64,000 nt of DNA from JAAELZ01 sp965237995 (GCA_965237995.1 CBDEGO010000003.1:124001-188000); one strand, 5' to 3'; positions 26,096-35,372 are shown, counted from the first letter of the stretch. Numbers and translations are program-made. Notes: generated by a model not told the origin, from the sequence alone.

Positions 26096-26785
26096 GTGTC
26101 AAATAAACCTGATTTATCAAACAAAGCCATACTCGTCACAGGCGCCGGCTTCGATATAGGAAAAGCGCTTTCTCTGGCTATGTCTAAGTTGGGCGCGACC
26201 CTATTATTGTTAGACAATGACGGCAAAGCGCTTGATGCAGTTTATGATGAAATCATAGCCCAAGGAGGCGCAAAACCTCTGATTATAGAGCTTGATCTGG
26301 CTAAGTTAACGGCTGAAAACGCAGAGTTAGTCAACGAGAATATTCAATCAGAATTTGGTCACCTAGATGCGCTAATTCATACGGCAAATTGGACCTTTCC
26401 CCTTAGCCCGCTAGCGGTTTACGAAGAGAGCTTTTGGACGAAAGCGATGCATCATCTACATTTTGCACCGTTCTTGCTAACCCAAAAGCTACTACCGGCT
26501 TTGTCTGCGGCTGAAGCGGCTCGCGTTGTATTTTCGTTATATGGCTGCGGTACTACCCCCAAAGCCTTTTGGGGGCCCTATGCTGCTGCTTACGCGGCAC
26601 TACAAAGTACCTGTGATGTATGGAATCAGGAATTACAATCGCACAACACACGCTTTACTACCATTAACCCCGGTGAAGTGTTAACGCAAGTACGCGTAAA
26701 ACATTACCCAGCAGAAGCGCATGACACCCTCATCGCTAGTGATGATCCGGCACTGATTAGACGTTATCTAGATTTCCTGATGTAG
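26096..26785 (+). CDS. YciK-like short-chain dehydrogenase with degenerate active site
   Basis: 229-residue SDR-fold protein starting at a GTG 10 bp after ppc. The cofactor-binding motif is retained (LVTGAGFDIGKAL, about 13-25), and the overall pattern resembles YciK (WTFPLSPLAVYEE, FLLTQKLLPAL). The NNAG motif reads HTAN and the catalytic YxxxK reads YAAAY (about 162-166), so the general-base Lys is missing. It probably binds nucleotide but may not be a dehydrogenase. Likely translated with ppc. Confidence 0.75.
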   Translation: MSNKPDLSNKAILVTGAGFDIGKALSLAMSKLGATLLLLDNDGKALDAVYDEIIAQGGAKPLIIELDLAKLTAENAELVNENIQSEFGHLDALIHTANWTFPLSPLAVYEESFWTKAMHHLHFAPFLLTQKLLPALSAAEAARVVFSLYGCGTTPKAFWGPYAAAYAALQSTCDVWNQELQSHNTRFTTINPGEVLTQVRVKHYPAEAHDTLIASDDPALIRRYLDFLM

Positions 26786-26938
26786 CTGTTCTTCATATAT
26801 TTTATAGGTATTTGAACAGCAACGTAGCATCTCAAAAAACATTCGCTTTGGAGACATATTAATTTGATGCAGAAAAATCATGACCGCCTGCTATATACTT
26901 AAAACGGTAATTCAAATATAAAACCACCTCAGGGTCTC

Positions 26939-27301
26939 ATGAATAACAAACGGAAGTCATTAAAGGAATTAACAGGAATAAGTGCGGCCGCCTAGGTATT
27001 ACCTAATGCATGGGTTAAGCCCATTGTTAGCAGCGTCATTTTGACTGCCCATGCACAAACTTCTGATAACATTTACCTTGCTGGACCCCTGTATCACAAA
27101 GGATACGCTACAATGGGAGGCCACACAACCTTCTATTGCGATCCTGTAGGAAACGAAAGAATAAGGGGTTTATACAGTGAAGAACTGGTCAGCTGGTCCC
27201 CACCATATTCAATGTTCAATTTTTTTACAAGGTCTGAAACAGCACATGTTACCTTTGACAAAAGTAACAACAATGCTGAGCACATATCCGAGGCGGATTG
27301 A
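26939..27301 (+). pseudogene. Small exported protein gene interrupted by in-frame TAG
   Basis: From the ATG at 26939 the frame reads MNNKRKSLKELTGISAAA, then TAG (26993-26995), then VLPNAWVKPIVSSVILTAHA followed by QTSDN and 80 further residues to the stop at 27301. The leader with KPIVSSVILTAHAQTS matches a recurrent signal peptide of small gammaproteobacterial exported proteins, usually with a Trp just before; TGG to TAG would explain the stop. The mature part (about 85 residues, two Cys-poor beta-like stretches, YCDPVGNERIRGLYSEEL) is not a family I recognise. An internal start is possible, but then the signal peptide is incomplete. Downstream are transposase remnants. Confidence 0.65.
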
Positions 27302-27439
27302 AGCTGTTTGTATAAAAAAGATATAAGCGACCGCAAAGCATCGAACAAATAAACGCGTTCTAGCCAAGTTATGATACGGCCTGAGTATTCTAGACACTTT
27401 CTTTCAAAGTACCTCTGTTCAAACATCGTTGACGACACT

Positions 27440-27765
27440 CTATGTATTATGCGTGTGTCGCCGTTTAGGATTGTAGAACATTTCAATATAGTTAAATATA
27501 GCGTGACGTGCATCTTCGCGTATTTTGTATTTAACTCTTCGTATCTTCTCTTTCTTTAGATTAACGAAGAAGCTCTCAGTGACTGCGTTATCATGGTAGT
27601 TTCCACGCCGACTCATACTAGCTTCCATACTTGATGGTAATCGCATGCATCGACTGCTGGTATATTGTGAGCCTTGAACTGAGCGAAGCATCATCTTATT
27701 AGTTGGCTTACGCGTCCAATAGGCCATGGTTAATGCGTCAGCACTAGATCATCAATGATGCGAGG
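27440..27765 (-). pseudogene. IS3-family transposase (OrfB) C-terminal remnant
   Basis: The longest open piece (27440-27727) reads MAYWTRKPTNK...GSQYTSS, EASMSRRGNYHDNAVTESFF, NLKKEKIRRVKY and YIEMFYNPKRRH, the end of the DDE integrase domain of IS3-family transposases. A frameshift near 27735 separates it from an upstream DDLVL piece. The N-terminal half and the OrfA are missing and the C-terminus is altered, so it is inactive. Confidence 0.85.
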
Positions 27766-27849
27766 CCCCGTGACCTTCTCCCCAAGAATAAAACAATGAC
27801 AAAGATGACATTGGACTTACCCCTGATCGGTTGATCATTCTACGCTAAT

Positions 27850-28347
27850 ATTTGAGCATATAGACGACATAGATTTGCTTGCTGGTACGATCGAAGTAGA
27901 TGAAAGTTATTTTGGTGGTAGGCGTAAAGGTAAGCGAGGCCGTGGAGCTGCAGGTAAAGTGCCTGTATTTAGCTTACTTAAACGCAAGGTATGCAGCAAT
28001 GCTGCCTGATGCTAAGACACAGATTTTGATGCCGATTATTAGGCAAAAGATAAAGCCTGATAGCATCGTATATACTGATTGCTGGCGTGGTTACAATGCG
28101 CTTGATGTGAGTGAATTTAAGCACTATCGTATAAATCATAGTGTATTATTTGCAGATAAGCAAAATCACATCAATGGTATAGAGAATTTTTGAAACCAAG
28201 CGAAGCGTCATTTACGTAAGTTTAATGGTGTTTCTATGTCGCATTTTCACCTGTTTTTGAAGGAGTGTGAATGGCGATTTAACAACAGTGACCCAAAAGA
28301 TCAATTAGTACAATTGAAACAATGGGTTAATTAACTAGGACAGCCCC
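27850..28347 (+). pseudogene. IS1595-family (ISXO2-like) transposase remnant with right inverted repeat
   Basis: Reads IEVDESYFGGRRKGKRGRGA...KVPVFSLLKR in one frame, then PDAKTQILMPIIRQKIKPDS, YTDCWRGYNALDV, HYRINHSVLFADKQNHINGI and ENF in another; a TGA at the expected Trp of ENFWNQAKRHLRKFNG (28192-28194) and the frameshift near 27985 inactivate it. The end ..WRFNN.DPKDQLVQLKQWVN stops at 28334. Immediately after, GGACAGCCCC (28338-28347) looks like the terminal inverted repeat of this group. The N-terminal zinc-ribbon part and left end are missing. Confidence 0.85.
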
Positions 28348-28674
28348 TTCTATTTTAGCCTTTTAATGATGAACGCAACTAGAGACGTTCGACTAAACAA
28401 CTATCGCAGTCCTTTGTGTCGAGAGAGTGAAACGGTCAAGTCTAGGTTTCAAATCAATAAGAGTTAGCTCAAACCGATACAATGCATATGTAGACTTGAG
28501 CTATGCTGGCGCATGTACAACCCCTAGCTTTTACACCTCCCTTCTTCCAATTATCTAGGAACGCTTCTAAACTCCAAAATATCAAGAATTAAAAGCGTTC
28601 CGATAATCTTAAACTACATCATATTATTATTTTGCTTAATGTGTTTATTCAAAACTAAGTTGATTTTAGTAGAT
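28348..28674. other. Intergenic region without a supported gene
   Basis: About 330 AT-rich bases between the IS1595 remnant and the end of the large surface-protein gene. I find no coding signature. A small 8-bp-stem dyad at 28668-28686 overlaps the stop codon of the surface-protein gene but lacks a T-run. Confidence 0.55.
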
Positions 28675-31320
28675 TTATAATCTACTTGGCAGTTGTTCTT
28701 GAATAACAAAAGTTGGAATACGGAAGATATTTCTTGGGTGCTGATCAATATTGTTAAATATGATATCAACGTCATTATTCTGACCGCCAAACACTGTTGA
28801 ACCATTAAGGTTAATATCACCTTCTGAGTACGCATTGTATACAAATGTCGGTAGTCCAAAGAAATTTTCAGGTGCACCGTCAACTATATTAAACACTGGG
28901 GTTACGTCATTATTTTGACCTGCGAAGACTACACTTTGTGCAACATTCACACCCTCCTCATGGTTGGAATTACCTGCCCACAGTGCCAAAATATCATTAT
29001 CCGCCGGAGCTGTACTCGGGCCATATGATCCTGCAGTCGCACCGGCAATATCTGTATCTATACCGAATGCTTCATACCCATCGAAACTAAAACCAGAAGT
29101 AACATGCCATAAATCGGTTGTTGGTAATGTGAAATCTACTGTGGTGCCCGTAGCGCTCAATGCAATAGCAGATGCTGTCATTACACCTATGTGGTTACGA
29201 TGGCTAACTGAAACATAAAAATTGCTAGGAACACTTTGTGTAAATATGAGTGGCGAGATGCCGTCGACATCAACCACATCACCATCTCTTTGAACTAATC
29301 CTGCACGAGTAGCTACCACAACAGCTGCATCAGTTTCCGAACGAAGCTCGACAAATACCCAGTCAACAATTGAGTCATTACCATTATCAGCGAATACAGC
29401 CGCTTCGTCAGCTACCGCTTCTCCACCTCCACCACCAACATGAGTGAAATTCGCTAACGCTGTATAGGGCTCAGTAGCCGGCAAGAAATCAACTGTTTCT
29501 CCGACTGCTCTATCTCGGATACGCAAATCATCGCGCATGATTGTGGTAAAGAAATAGGTATCAAGCACATTCAAGGCGCCTTGCAGCAATACTTTCAAAT
29601 CTAGAACCACACCTACACCTGCTGGTAAGACAGTAATGCGCAGAGTCGCTTGATCACATGCGATAGGCAAGCCATCATCACACACCTCATAAGGGACTTC
29701 AGCTGGACCTGTGAAACCAGCAACAGGAGTGAATGTAACTAAACCATTGGCTACTCCACCAGTATTTTGAGGGGTAAACGTTCCGACGTTTGGAATAACA
29801 ACTACATCCAGAGGCCCCAATTGAGTATCTGTTACAGGATCAATAAGACCGTTAAATGTTTGTGTGTCATCTTCTGGATCTTTATCGTTCGCCAAGACAT
29901 CTGTTACTACTGGAGTACCTTCTGTAGTAGTGTTCGCATCATCAGCCGCATTAGTTATATTGTCTATATCAGACAAGGTAATAATGGTTACAGTAGTGGT
30001 ATCACACAAAGGCGTAACTGGAACCGTAGGCATTCCATCGTCGCATATTTCATAAACAAAGCTATCTTCGCCTACAAAGCCTGGATCCGGAGTATAAGTG
30101 AATGTACCGTCACCATTATCAGCCACTGTACCGTTGGTCGGTTTACTACACCCAGTACTACCATTCGTACAATCTGTATTGGCTGTACTTGGTACTAAGT
30201 TGCCATCTGGATCAAAGTCATTACTTGCTGAATTGATGTCGATTGGTGTCCCTACTTCAGTCTGTACTGCATCAACATTAGCTACAGGAGGGTTATTATT
30301 TATCGGATCAGGCTCCGGTATCACGGTGATTGTCAATAGCGCAGTATCACAAGCAGGTGGTGCTTTGTCATCACATACTTGATATGAAACTGGGTCAGTG
30401 TCTCCAGCGAACCCAGTTGCTGGCGTAAAGACATACTCCGTATTAACCGAGTCGTATACCAAAGTGCCTGCATTGGCCACTGGCGTACCTGTAGAGCCAA
30501 CACCCGACACAATTACCGGAGTGTCACTCACGTAACTTCCAGGAAGTCCCGGAACCTCAAAACCTACAACAGTTTGAGTATCGTTTTGGGTATCGAAGTC
30601 ATTGGTTAATAAATTTCCAGTTACCGGTATATCAATTAGCGTGTTATTAAAATCGTTCACTGCGTTAGTGTTATTTGTCGGTATGGTCACACAACGCGCG
30701 TCAGTAACAGCAGGACAGCTAGGGGGAGTTGTACCCGTTTCAACAACAATATTAGTTATTTCGCTTGTAGTGAAAGGGTCATCTACTACAACGACAAAGG
30801 TCATTGTTGCCGTTCCAGGAGTCCCACCAACAGCGGCGGGTACAGACGGGCTTACATTGACACAGGACGTCCCTGCAGCGGCTCCTGCAGTACAGCTAGG
30901 AAATGAATCTCCAGCCATATTGGTTGTTCCCAAAGGAACAGTTTCTGTCACACTAATGGTGCCTGCTTGGTCACCTGCATTAGACAAAGTGATGGTGTAC
31001 GTCAATACTTCTCCTTCTTCAGCGGTATTGGCAAGAGAGCCAGACTCACCTGTTAAGGTTTTAGCAATTGTTATACTAGCTGGGTCAAGTGGGGGTTCGA
31101 CCACAACACAGACTGAATCTTCCACTGGGCCTGCGTCTTCACCTACAACACTCGCCGTATTATCTATTTCAGTATACCCGTCTGCAATTTGGGTGCTAGT
31201 CAGTGGGCACTGTATAGTTTGAGCAGTCACCACAGGTGTGTTGGTAAATAATAACCCTACAACAATAGCTGTTATAAGTATTTGAAGGTTAGCCGAGTCT
31301 AGTAGTTTAGGAAGGTTCAT
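28675..31320 (-). CDS. Large secreted surface protein: DUF11 plus cadherin-like Ig repeats
   Basis: 881 residues with an N-terminal hydrophobic export segment (about 12-32). Residues about 85-190 are a DUF11 domain (ITIAKTLTGES...GEVLTYTITLSNAGDQAGTI). Three tandem bacterial cadherin-like Ig modules follow (about 220-330, 340-445, 455-560), each ending in a YxVCDDxxPxxCD motif with two cysteines. From about 565 comes a distinct domain seen at the C-terminus of many secreted proteins (LKVLLQGALN, MRDDLRIRD, EPYTALANFTHV, VDWVFVELRSE, VQRDGDVVDVDGISPL, VSVSHRNHIGVMT), and a tail of repeated AGQNNDV and GGQNNDV segments. No sortase or C-terminal sorting signal. Probably an adhesin or extracellular structural protein. 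Flanked by IS remnants. Confidence 0.8.
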   Translation of the reverse strand: MNLPKLLDSANLQILITAIVVGLLFTNTPVVTAQTIQCPLTSTQIADGYTEIDNTASVVGEDAGPVEDSVCVVVEPPLDPASITIAKTLTGESGSLANTAEEGEVLTYTITLSNAGDQAGTISVTETVPLGTTNMAGDSFPSCTAGAAAGTSCVNVSPSVPAAVGGTPGTATMTFVVVVDDPFTTSEITNIVVETGTTPPSCPAVTDARCVTIPTNNTNAVNDFNNTLIDIPVTGNLLTNDFDTQNDTQTVVGFEVPGLPGSYVSDTPVIVSGVGSTGTPVANAGTLVYDSVNTEYVFTPATGFAGDTDPVSYQVCDDKAPPACDTALLTITVIPEPDPINNNPPVANVDAVQTEVGTPIDINSASNDFDPDGNLVPSTANTDCTNGSTGCSKPTNGTVADNGDGTFTYTPDPGFVGEDSFVYEICDDGMPTVPVTPLCDTTTVTIITLSDIDNITNAADDANTTTEGTPVVTDVLANDKDPEDDTQTFNGLIDPVTDTQLGPLDVVVIPNVGTFTPQNTGGVANGLVTFTPVAGFTGPAEVPYEVCDDGLPIACDQATLRITVLPAGVGVVLDLKVLLQGALNVLDTYFFTTIMRDDLRIRDRAVGETVDFLPATEPYTALANFTHVGGGGGEAVADEAAVFADNGNDSIVDWVFVELRSETDAAVVVATRAGLVQRDGDVVDVDGISPLIFTQSVPSNFYVSVSHRNHIGVMTASAIALSATGTTVDFTLPTTDLWHVTSGFSFDGYEAFGIDTDIAGATAGSYGPSTAPADNDILALWAGNSNHEEGVNVAQSVVFAGQNNDVTPVFNIVDGAPENFFGLPTFVYNAYSEGDINLNGSTVFGGQNNDVDIIFNNIDQHPRNIFRIPTFVIQEQLPSRL

Positions 31321-32030
31321 GCTAATAGTCTATTGTCTTAAAAGGTTATAATGTACATCCTGATAAATCAGTGGGTACATAGTCGTTTATCTAGCTAGCG
31401 TATTAATAACGTCACTGAATTCACAGTGTTTGTAAATGTTATTAACATTAATATGTAGTGCCTCAATTAACTGTACAGTTTTAGTGATACTTATATAGTA
31501 GCGATACGAAAAATAATAACTGGGTCAGATTTTCTGACCAACTTAATATTGTGATTAACTTCGGCGATGCACTTAAATACAAAGCCAATCAACCACATTT
31601 ACTACCAAGCCAGTTATAAATTTAAGTCGAAACAATATAGGCACAGATAAAACTGTTTAGATCGTATCCGAAAATATTGACAACACAATGTTTAGTCCCA
31701 AATTTCATCTACGGAGGCCCCACACTCTTATTGTTGCGAATACTCACATTAACCTATCCTTTTGTCAATAAGAATAAATAAATAAAATCAATAAATAAAC
31801 AAATTAGTATTGTACTACTCCTAAAAAAAACATATATTCCCCTGCATTGCTTTAACTTTCGAAAAATCTCTGGTTCCAGTGACTTACGAAAGAGATAAAC
31901 TACTAAGGTACGGGGGTTACTTTAAATTTTGAACTTAAATGCTCCATTACCTATTGTCTTAACTCAATTTCAATTTAAGACTGTAATTGCTACTTTGAAA
32001 TAGTATATAGAATATTCTGAGGAAAAAAAC
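31321..32030. other. 710-bp AT-rich divergent promoter region
   Basis: Between the two divergent surface-protein genes. No coding signature seen. Contains a 7-bp-stem dyad GGTCAGA-TTT-TCTGACC (31523-31539) and a good GAGG ribosome-binding site just before the gene at 32031. Promoters for both surface proteins must lie here but I cannot single out the boxes. Confidence 0.5.
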
Positions 32031-33725
32031 ATGAAAACCATTAATCAACCCAAACACTCAGCATTAAGAAAGCATACGCGTTTTTTGATGCAGTTAAGTG
32101 TTTGCAGCCTGATAACGATAACAAGTATGTCTCAGGCGCAGATTCGAAATGGTGGCTTTGAGGACCTATCGGACCAACTGTTGGTTGAGGATTGTGTTGG
32201 GGGCAGAGGGGAAAAAGTGCACACTATACCACCTTGGATAATAACTGAAACACCTGATGTTAGTACCGAATGGCAGGTTGTATTCGACCAGGATAACTAT
32301 TTAAGAAGCGCTTTAGGCTTTTTTCCTGGTGAGCCTCTTTTTGATATTTCGCCTAATGGTGGATGTTTTCAAGGCTTCAGATCACAAACGCTCACTCAGC
32401 ATGAAGGCATTACTCAGGTGACCGCTCCCATCGCGGATGCATCGCTACCTATTTCATTTGCGTGGGAGTATACTGAATATACCCCGCCCGTAAACATTGC
32501 GAACGGCGCTGGTCGTTGCGAGCCGACGGTAGTAGTCAGGATAAATTCAACCAGTTACAATACCGGCACGCTTCTTGACACCTTACCCAGCGTAGGCGCC
32601 ACTGGTGGTCCTACAGTAGAAGGTCAGTGGGTGACAGGCACGACTCCAACATTTGTACCTAGTGCTCATGGTATTAATAACGGCGACACTATGCAAATTT
32701 ACGTTGGTACAGCCCCCACTCCAACTACTCCAAATGGCTTTTGCTACCAAACTTGGGCGTTTGTCGATGGTTTTGGTTTAGTTCCTAACCCGCCTACACT
32801 AACATTGCTAAAAACAGTTGTAGGAGACGGAGTCACTACACCAGTAGCACCAGACAACGCCTTTACCTTAACTGCTAGCGGAACGACCGTGATTTCTGGC
32901 ATTGAAGGCGATGCGTCGGTTACTAACGCAGAAGTGCAACCCGGTTCTTATACGTTTTCTGATACTGCAGCTGCTGCTTTCCCTGGTTACGTTCTAACCG
33001 ATGTGACTTGTACAGGAGCAGCAGACACCAATGCCAATGATGGGCTAGACCTAGTGCAGTTCGAAGATGTGACTTGTACATTAACGAATACCTTACCACC
33101 ACTTCCTATACTAACGTTACAAGTAGACGTCGTAGGTGGCCCCGCACCAGATACCGCTTGGATTTTAACCGGTTCCGTAGATGCCAACATTACACCGGGG
33201 GGCACGTTTATGGGACGTGAAGGTGAACCGTCGGTTACGAGTATAACGGTTCCAGTCGATTGCGATTCGGCACCGACACAAGAATGCGGGTTTACCCTAA
33301 TTGAGAATAATGTGGCTAATTACAGCCTGACAGATTTATCTTGTACAGGCACAGATGACACAGACGTAGATGGCGTCACTGGGAATGGCTTGCAAGTTAT
33401 GCGAGGTGACGTGATAGTTTGTACATTCACTAATACCTATACTGGTTCAGGTGACTATTTAACTATCACCAAATCTACTCCAGACACTCTAGTCACCATA
33501 GGAACGCCCTATGAGTACACTATCACTGTACGTGATGAGGATAACGGAGCTGATATTAATAACGTAGTAGTGACCGATGTCGTGGATGCTAGCCTTACTA
33601 TTAATTCAGTAACGGCATCAAACAGCGGCACGACAAATATCACAGGAAACACCGTAACCTGCACTTGGGCAACCATTCAAGATAATCAGACCGAGACTTG
33701 CATAATTAATGTGTCGCCTATTTAG
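32031..33725 (+). CDS. Secreted DUF11/prealbumin-like repeat protein, apparently 3'-truncated
   Basis: 564 residues with a signal peptide (hydrophobic about 20-36, SQAQ site). An N-terminal beta-sandwich (IRNGGFEDLS... to FVDGFGLVPNPP, about 37-258) resembles carbohydrate-binding-like modules. Two prealbumin-like modules follow (LTLLKTVVGDG... and LTLQVDVVGGP..., about 260-475), each with VTCT/VCTFTNT cysteine strands. A DUF11 domain begins at about 480 (YLTITKSTPDTLVTIGTPYE) but stops at TCTWATIQDNQTETCIINVSPI, about 30 residues before such a domain normally closes. The gene therefore looks truncated, perhaps by the rearranged sequence downstream. Good GAGG ribosome-binding site. Confidence 0.75.
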   Translation: MKTINQPKHSALRKHTRFLMQLSVCSLITITSMSQAQIRNGGFEDLSDQLLVEDCVGGRGEKVHTIPPWIITETPDVSTEWQVVFDQDNYLRSALGFFPGEPLFDISPNGGCFQGFRSQTLTQHEGITQVTAPIADASLPISFAWEYTEYTPPVNIANGAGRCEPTVVVRINSTSYNTGTLLDTLPSVGATGGPTVEGQWVTGTTPTFVPSAHGINNGDTMQIYVGTAPTPTTPNGFCYQTWAFVDGFGLVPNPPTLTLLKTVVGDGVTTPVAPDNAFTLTASGTTVISGIEGDASVTNAEVQPGSYTFSDTAAAAFPGYVLTDVTCTGAADTNANDGLDLVQFEDVTCTLTNTLPPLPILTLQVDVVGGPAPDTAWILTGSVDANITPGGTFMGREGEPSVTSITVPVDCDSAPTQECGFTLIENNVANYSLTDLSCTGTDDTDVDGVTGNGLQVMRGDVIVCTFTNTYTGSGDYLTITKSTPDTLVTIGTPYEYTITVRDEDNGADINNVVVTDVVDASLTINSVTASNSGTTNITGNTVTCTWATIQDNQTETCIINVSPI

Positions 33726-34119
33726 TATATAGCGCCATATTGAGTGGTTTTGTTAAGTTGATGGAATTGAACAGATTGATAAAGCGATCGTTGCTTCATT
33801 ACTCTGAGCTTCTTCCAACAACGGTAATTGTGGGCTCCAAACTGATCGGCTATAAGATAAGATAAAGCTTCGATCAAAGTGGGAGCCCATGATGAAGAAC
33901 GACACTATTGTGTAGGCCCCTAGGCCTACAATGTGGTTCAAACAGGGAATGTTTTTCATGCATCGCCTCGTAGGTTGAATGTAGTTAGCCGCTCAACCAT
34001 GGCTCATATCAATGCCGATAGTAGAGCAGGCTCTTCCTCCATCAATTCGTTTATGTCAATTCCATCTGATAAGAATTGCTAAGCGTCCAAGCAATTCCAT
34101 AAGCAACAGCAAATACCGC
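33726..34119. other. Rearranged non-coding stretch with inverted repeat
   Basis: No intact gene. An 8-bp inverted repeat TGGGCTCC / GGAGCCCA lies at 33831-33838 and 33882-33889. On the minus strand near 33960-34060 a decayed frame reads NELMEEEPALLSALI-stop-AMVERLTTFNLRGDA, which looks once-coding but which I cannot assign. Confidence 0.45.
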
Positions 34120-34330
34120 TTACTTGGTTGGTAATAAAGCCATACAAGGACGTGGTTTGGCCTTTACATTCTCATCTGTATCTTCATAGCCACTACCATA
34201 CGGAGAGTGACGTGCTCCTAATTCTTTGACGCCGCTTGCTTTGATAGACTCTAGAGTGTATTACGCCTCAGGTTTACGTTCAGCGTTGACGGTTTCTACA
34301 AAAATGAGGTTTGGAGTAGCGCCTAATAAA
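34120..34330 (-). pseudogene. Unidentified decayed C-terminal coding remnant
   Basis: Minus-strand frame reads PNLIFVETVNAERKPEA, an in-frame TAA, then YTLESIKASGVKELGARHS, PYGSGYEDTDENVKAKPRP, CMALLPTK and stop at 34120. The amino-acid composition and continuity across the stop suggest a former gene. I do not recognise the family. It lies just downstream of the MBL gene on the same strand. Confidence 0.4.
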
Positions 34331-34388
34331 GAAAACCTTGGCGTTTATTTAAAACAAGGGGTGTTGTAGCATCGGCTGAATAAATAAA

Positions 34389-35279
34389 CTAAAGCTTAGC
34401 CATTTTGTTAATGGGGATTTTTAAGTACGAGTCTCCATCATCTTCCACAGGCGGCAAATGCCCCGCCCTAATGTTGACTTGAATTGACGGAATGATCAAC
34501 GCAGGAATCGCCAATTGGCTATCGCGTTTGGTTCGAAAAGCGACAAACTCTCGTTCTGTTTTATCGCCTCCAACATGGATATTGCATTCACGCTGTACCT
34601 TAACCGTGGTTTCCCAGCAATATTCATCTCTATCCGCCACTTTATAGTCGTGGCATAAGAATAGTCGAGTCTCGTCGGGCAATTGCAATAATCGCTGAAT
34701 AGATTGGTATAGTTGACGGGCGTCTCCGCCTGGGAAGTCGGCCCTAGCGGTGCCAAAATCCGGCATAAATAACGTATCCCCTACAAAGGCGGCATCACCC
34801 ATGCAGTAGGTTACGCACGCTGGAGTATGCCCGGGCGTATGCATTACCTTTACTTGCATAGCGCCGATGGTAAACTCGTCACCTTCTTCGAACAGGGCAT
34901 CAAACTGACTACCGTCAACGTCAAACGCGACTCCTGCATTGAATACTTTTCCGAATATTGCTTGCACTTCATCAATACGAGAACCAATGCCCATTTTGGC
35001 TGAAGTGCGTTCAGCGATGTAAGATGCCGCTGAGATGTGATCGGCGTGCACATGGGTTTCCAACACCCATTCGACACACAATCGCTGAGTTTTGATTTCT
35101 GCTAATACTCTATCTGCAAACTCCGTTGTCAGTGAACCTGACGCCATATCGAAATCAATAATTGAGTCAACAATAGCACAGGCATTGGAATTTGGGTCTT
35201 TAACAATGTAGCAAATAGAATTGGTATTACTATCGAAAAAGCTAAAAACAGTGGGGTTGATCAATGCGGTGGATGTCAT
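34389..35279 (-). CDS. MBL-fold hydrolase, persulfide dioxygenase-like
   Basis: 296-residue metallo-beta-lactamase-fold protein: ETHVHADHISAASYI gives the HxHxDH metal motif (about 74-79), MHTPGHTPACVTY (about 145-157) and GDTLFMPDFGTARADFPGG (about 166-184) add the remaining ligands. These signatures match the ETHE1/Blh group that oxidises glutathione persulfide to sulfite and GSH. It is divergent from the SBP56 methanethiol oxidase gene (92 bp apart), consistent with disposal of sulfide made from methanethiol. A glyoxalase II function is less likely given the DFGTARADFPGG signature. Confidence 0.85.
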   Translation of the reverse strand: MTSTALINPTVFSFFDSNTNSICYIVKDPNSNACAIVDSIIDFDMASGSLTTEFADRVLAEIKTQRLCVEWVLETHVHADHISAASYIAERTSAKMGIGSRIDEVQAIFGKVFNAGVAFDVDGSQFDALFEEGDEFTIGAMQVKVMHTPGHTPACVTYCMGDAAFVGDTLFMPDFGTARADFPGGDARQLYQSIQRLLQLPDETRLFLCHDYKVADRDEYCWETTVKVQRECNIHVGGDKTEREFVAFRTKRDSQLAIPALIIPSIQVNIRAGHLPPVEDDGDSYLKIPINKMAKL

Positions 35280-35319
35280 TTATGTTGCGCAAAATAGCTT
35301 CTCGCTGTATGAATTATTA

Positions 35320-35334
35320 TATCATTTTATGATA
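35320..35334. promoter_or_regulatory. Candidate operator, persulfide dioxygenase/SBP56 divergent promoter
   Basis: Inverted repeat TATCAT-TTT-ATGATA in the 93-bp divergent intergenic region. Such AT-rich dyads suit ArsR-type sulfide sensors, but no regulator gene is nearby, so the role is inference. Confidence 0.3.
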
Positions 35335-35372
35335 CGATATTTATCAATCACACTCTGTACTTTAAAGCAATT

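Noticed and set aside
28668..28686. AGTAGATT-TAT-AATCTACT as a terminator of the surface-protein gene
   Set aside because: Stem overlaps the stop codon, is AT-rich, and is not followed by a T-run on the minus strand.
30602..31222. 206-codon plus-strand ORF, VT/SS-rich
   Set aside because: It is the antisense shadow of the repeat-rich surface protein at 28675-31320; its composition mirrors the Thr/Asn-rich sense strand and shows no family signature.
33831..33889. TGGGCTCC/GGAGCCCA inverted repeat as ends of an insertion sequence
   Set aside because: Only about 60 bp between outer ends and no transposase; too short for an element, possibly a hairpin.
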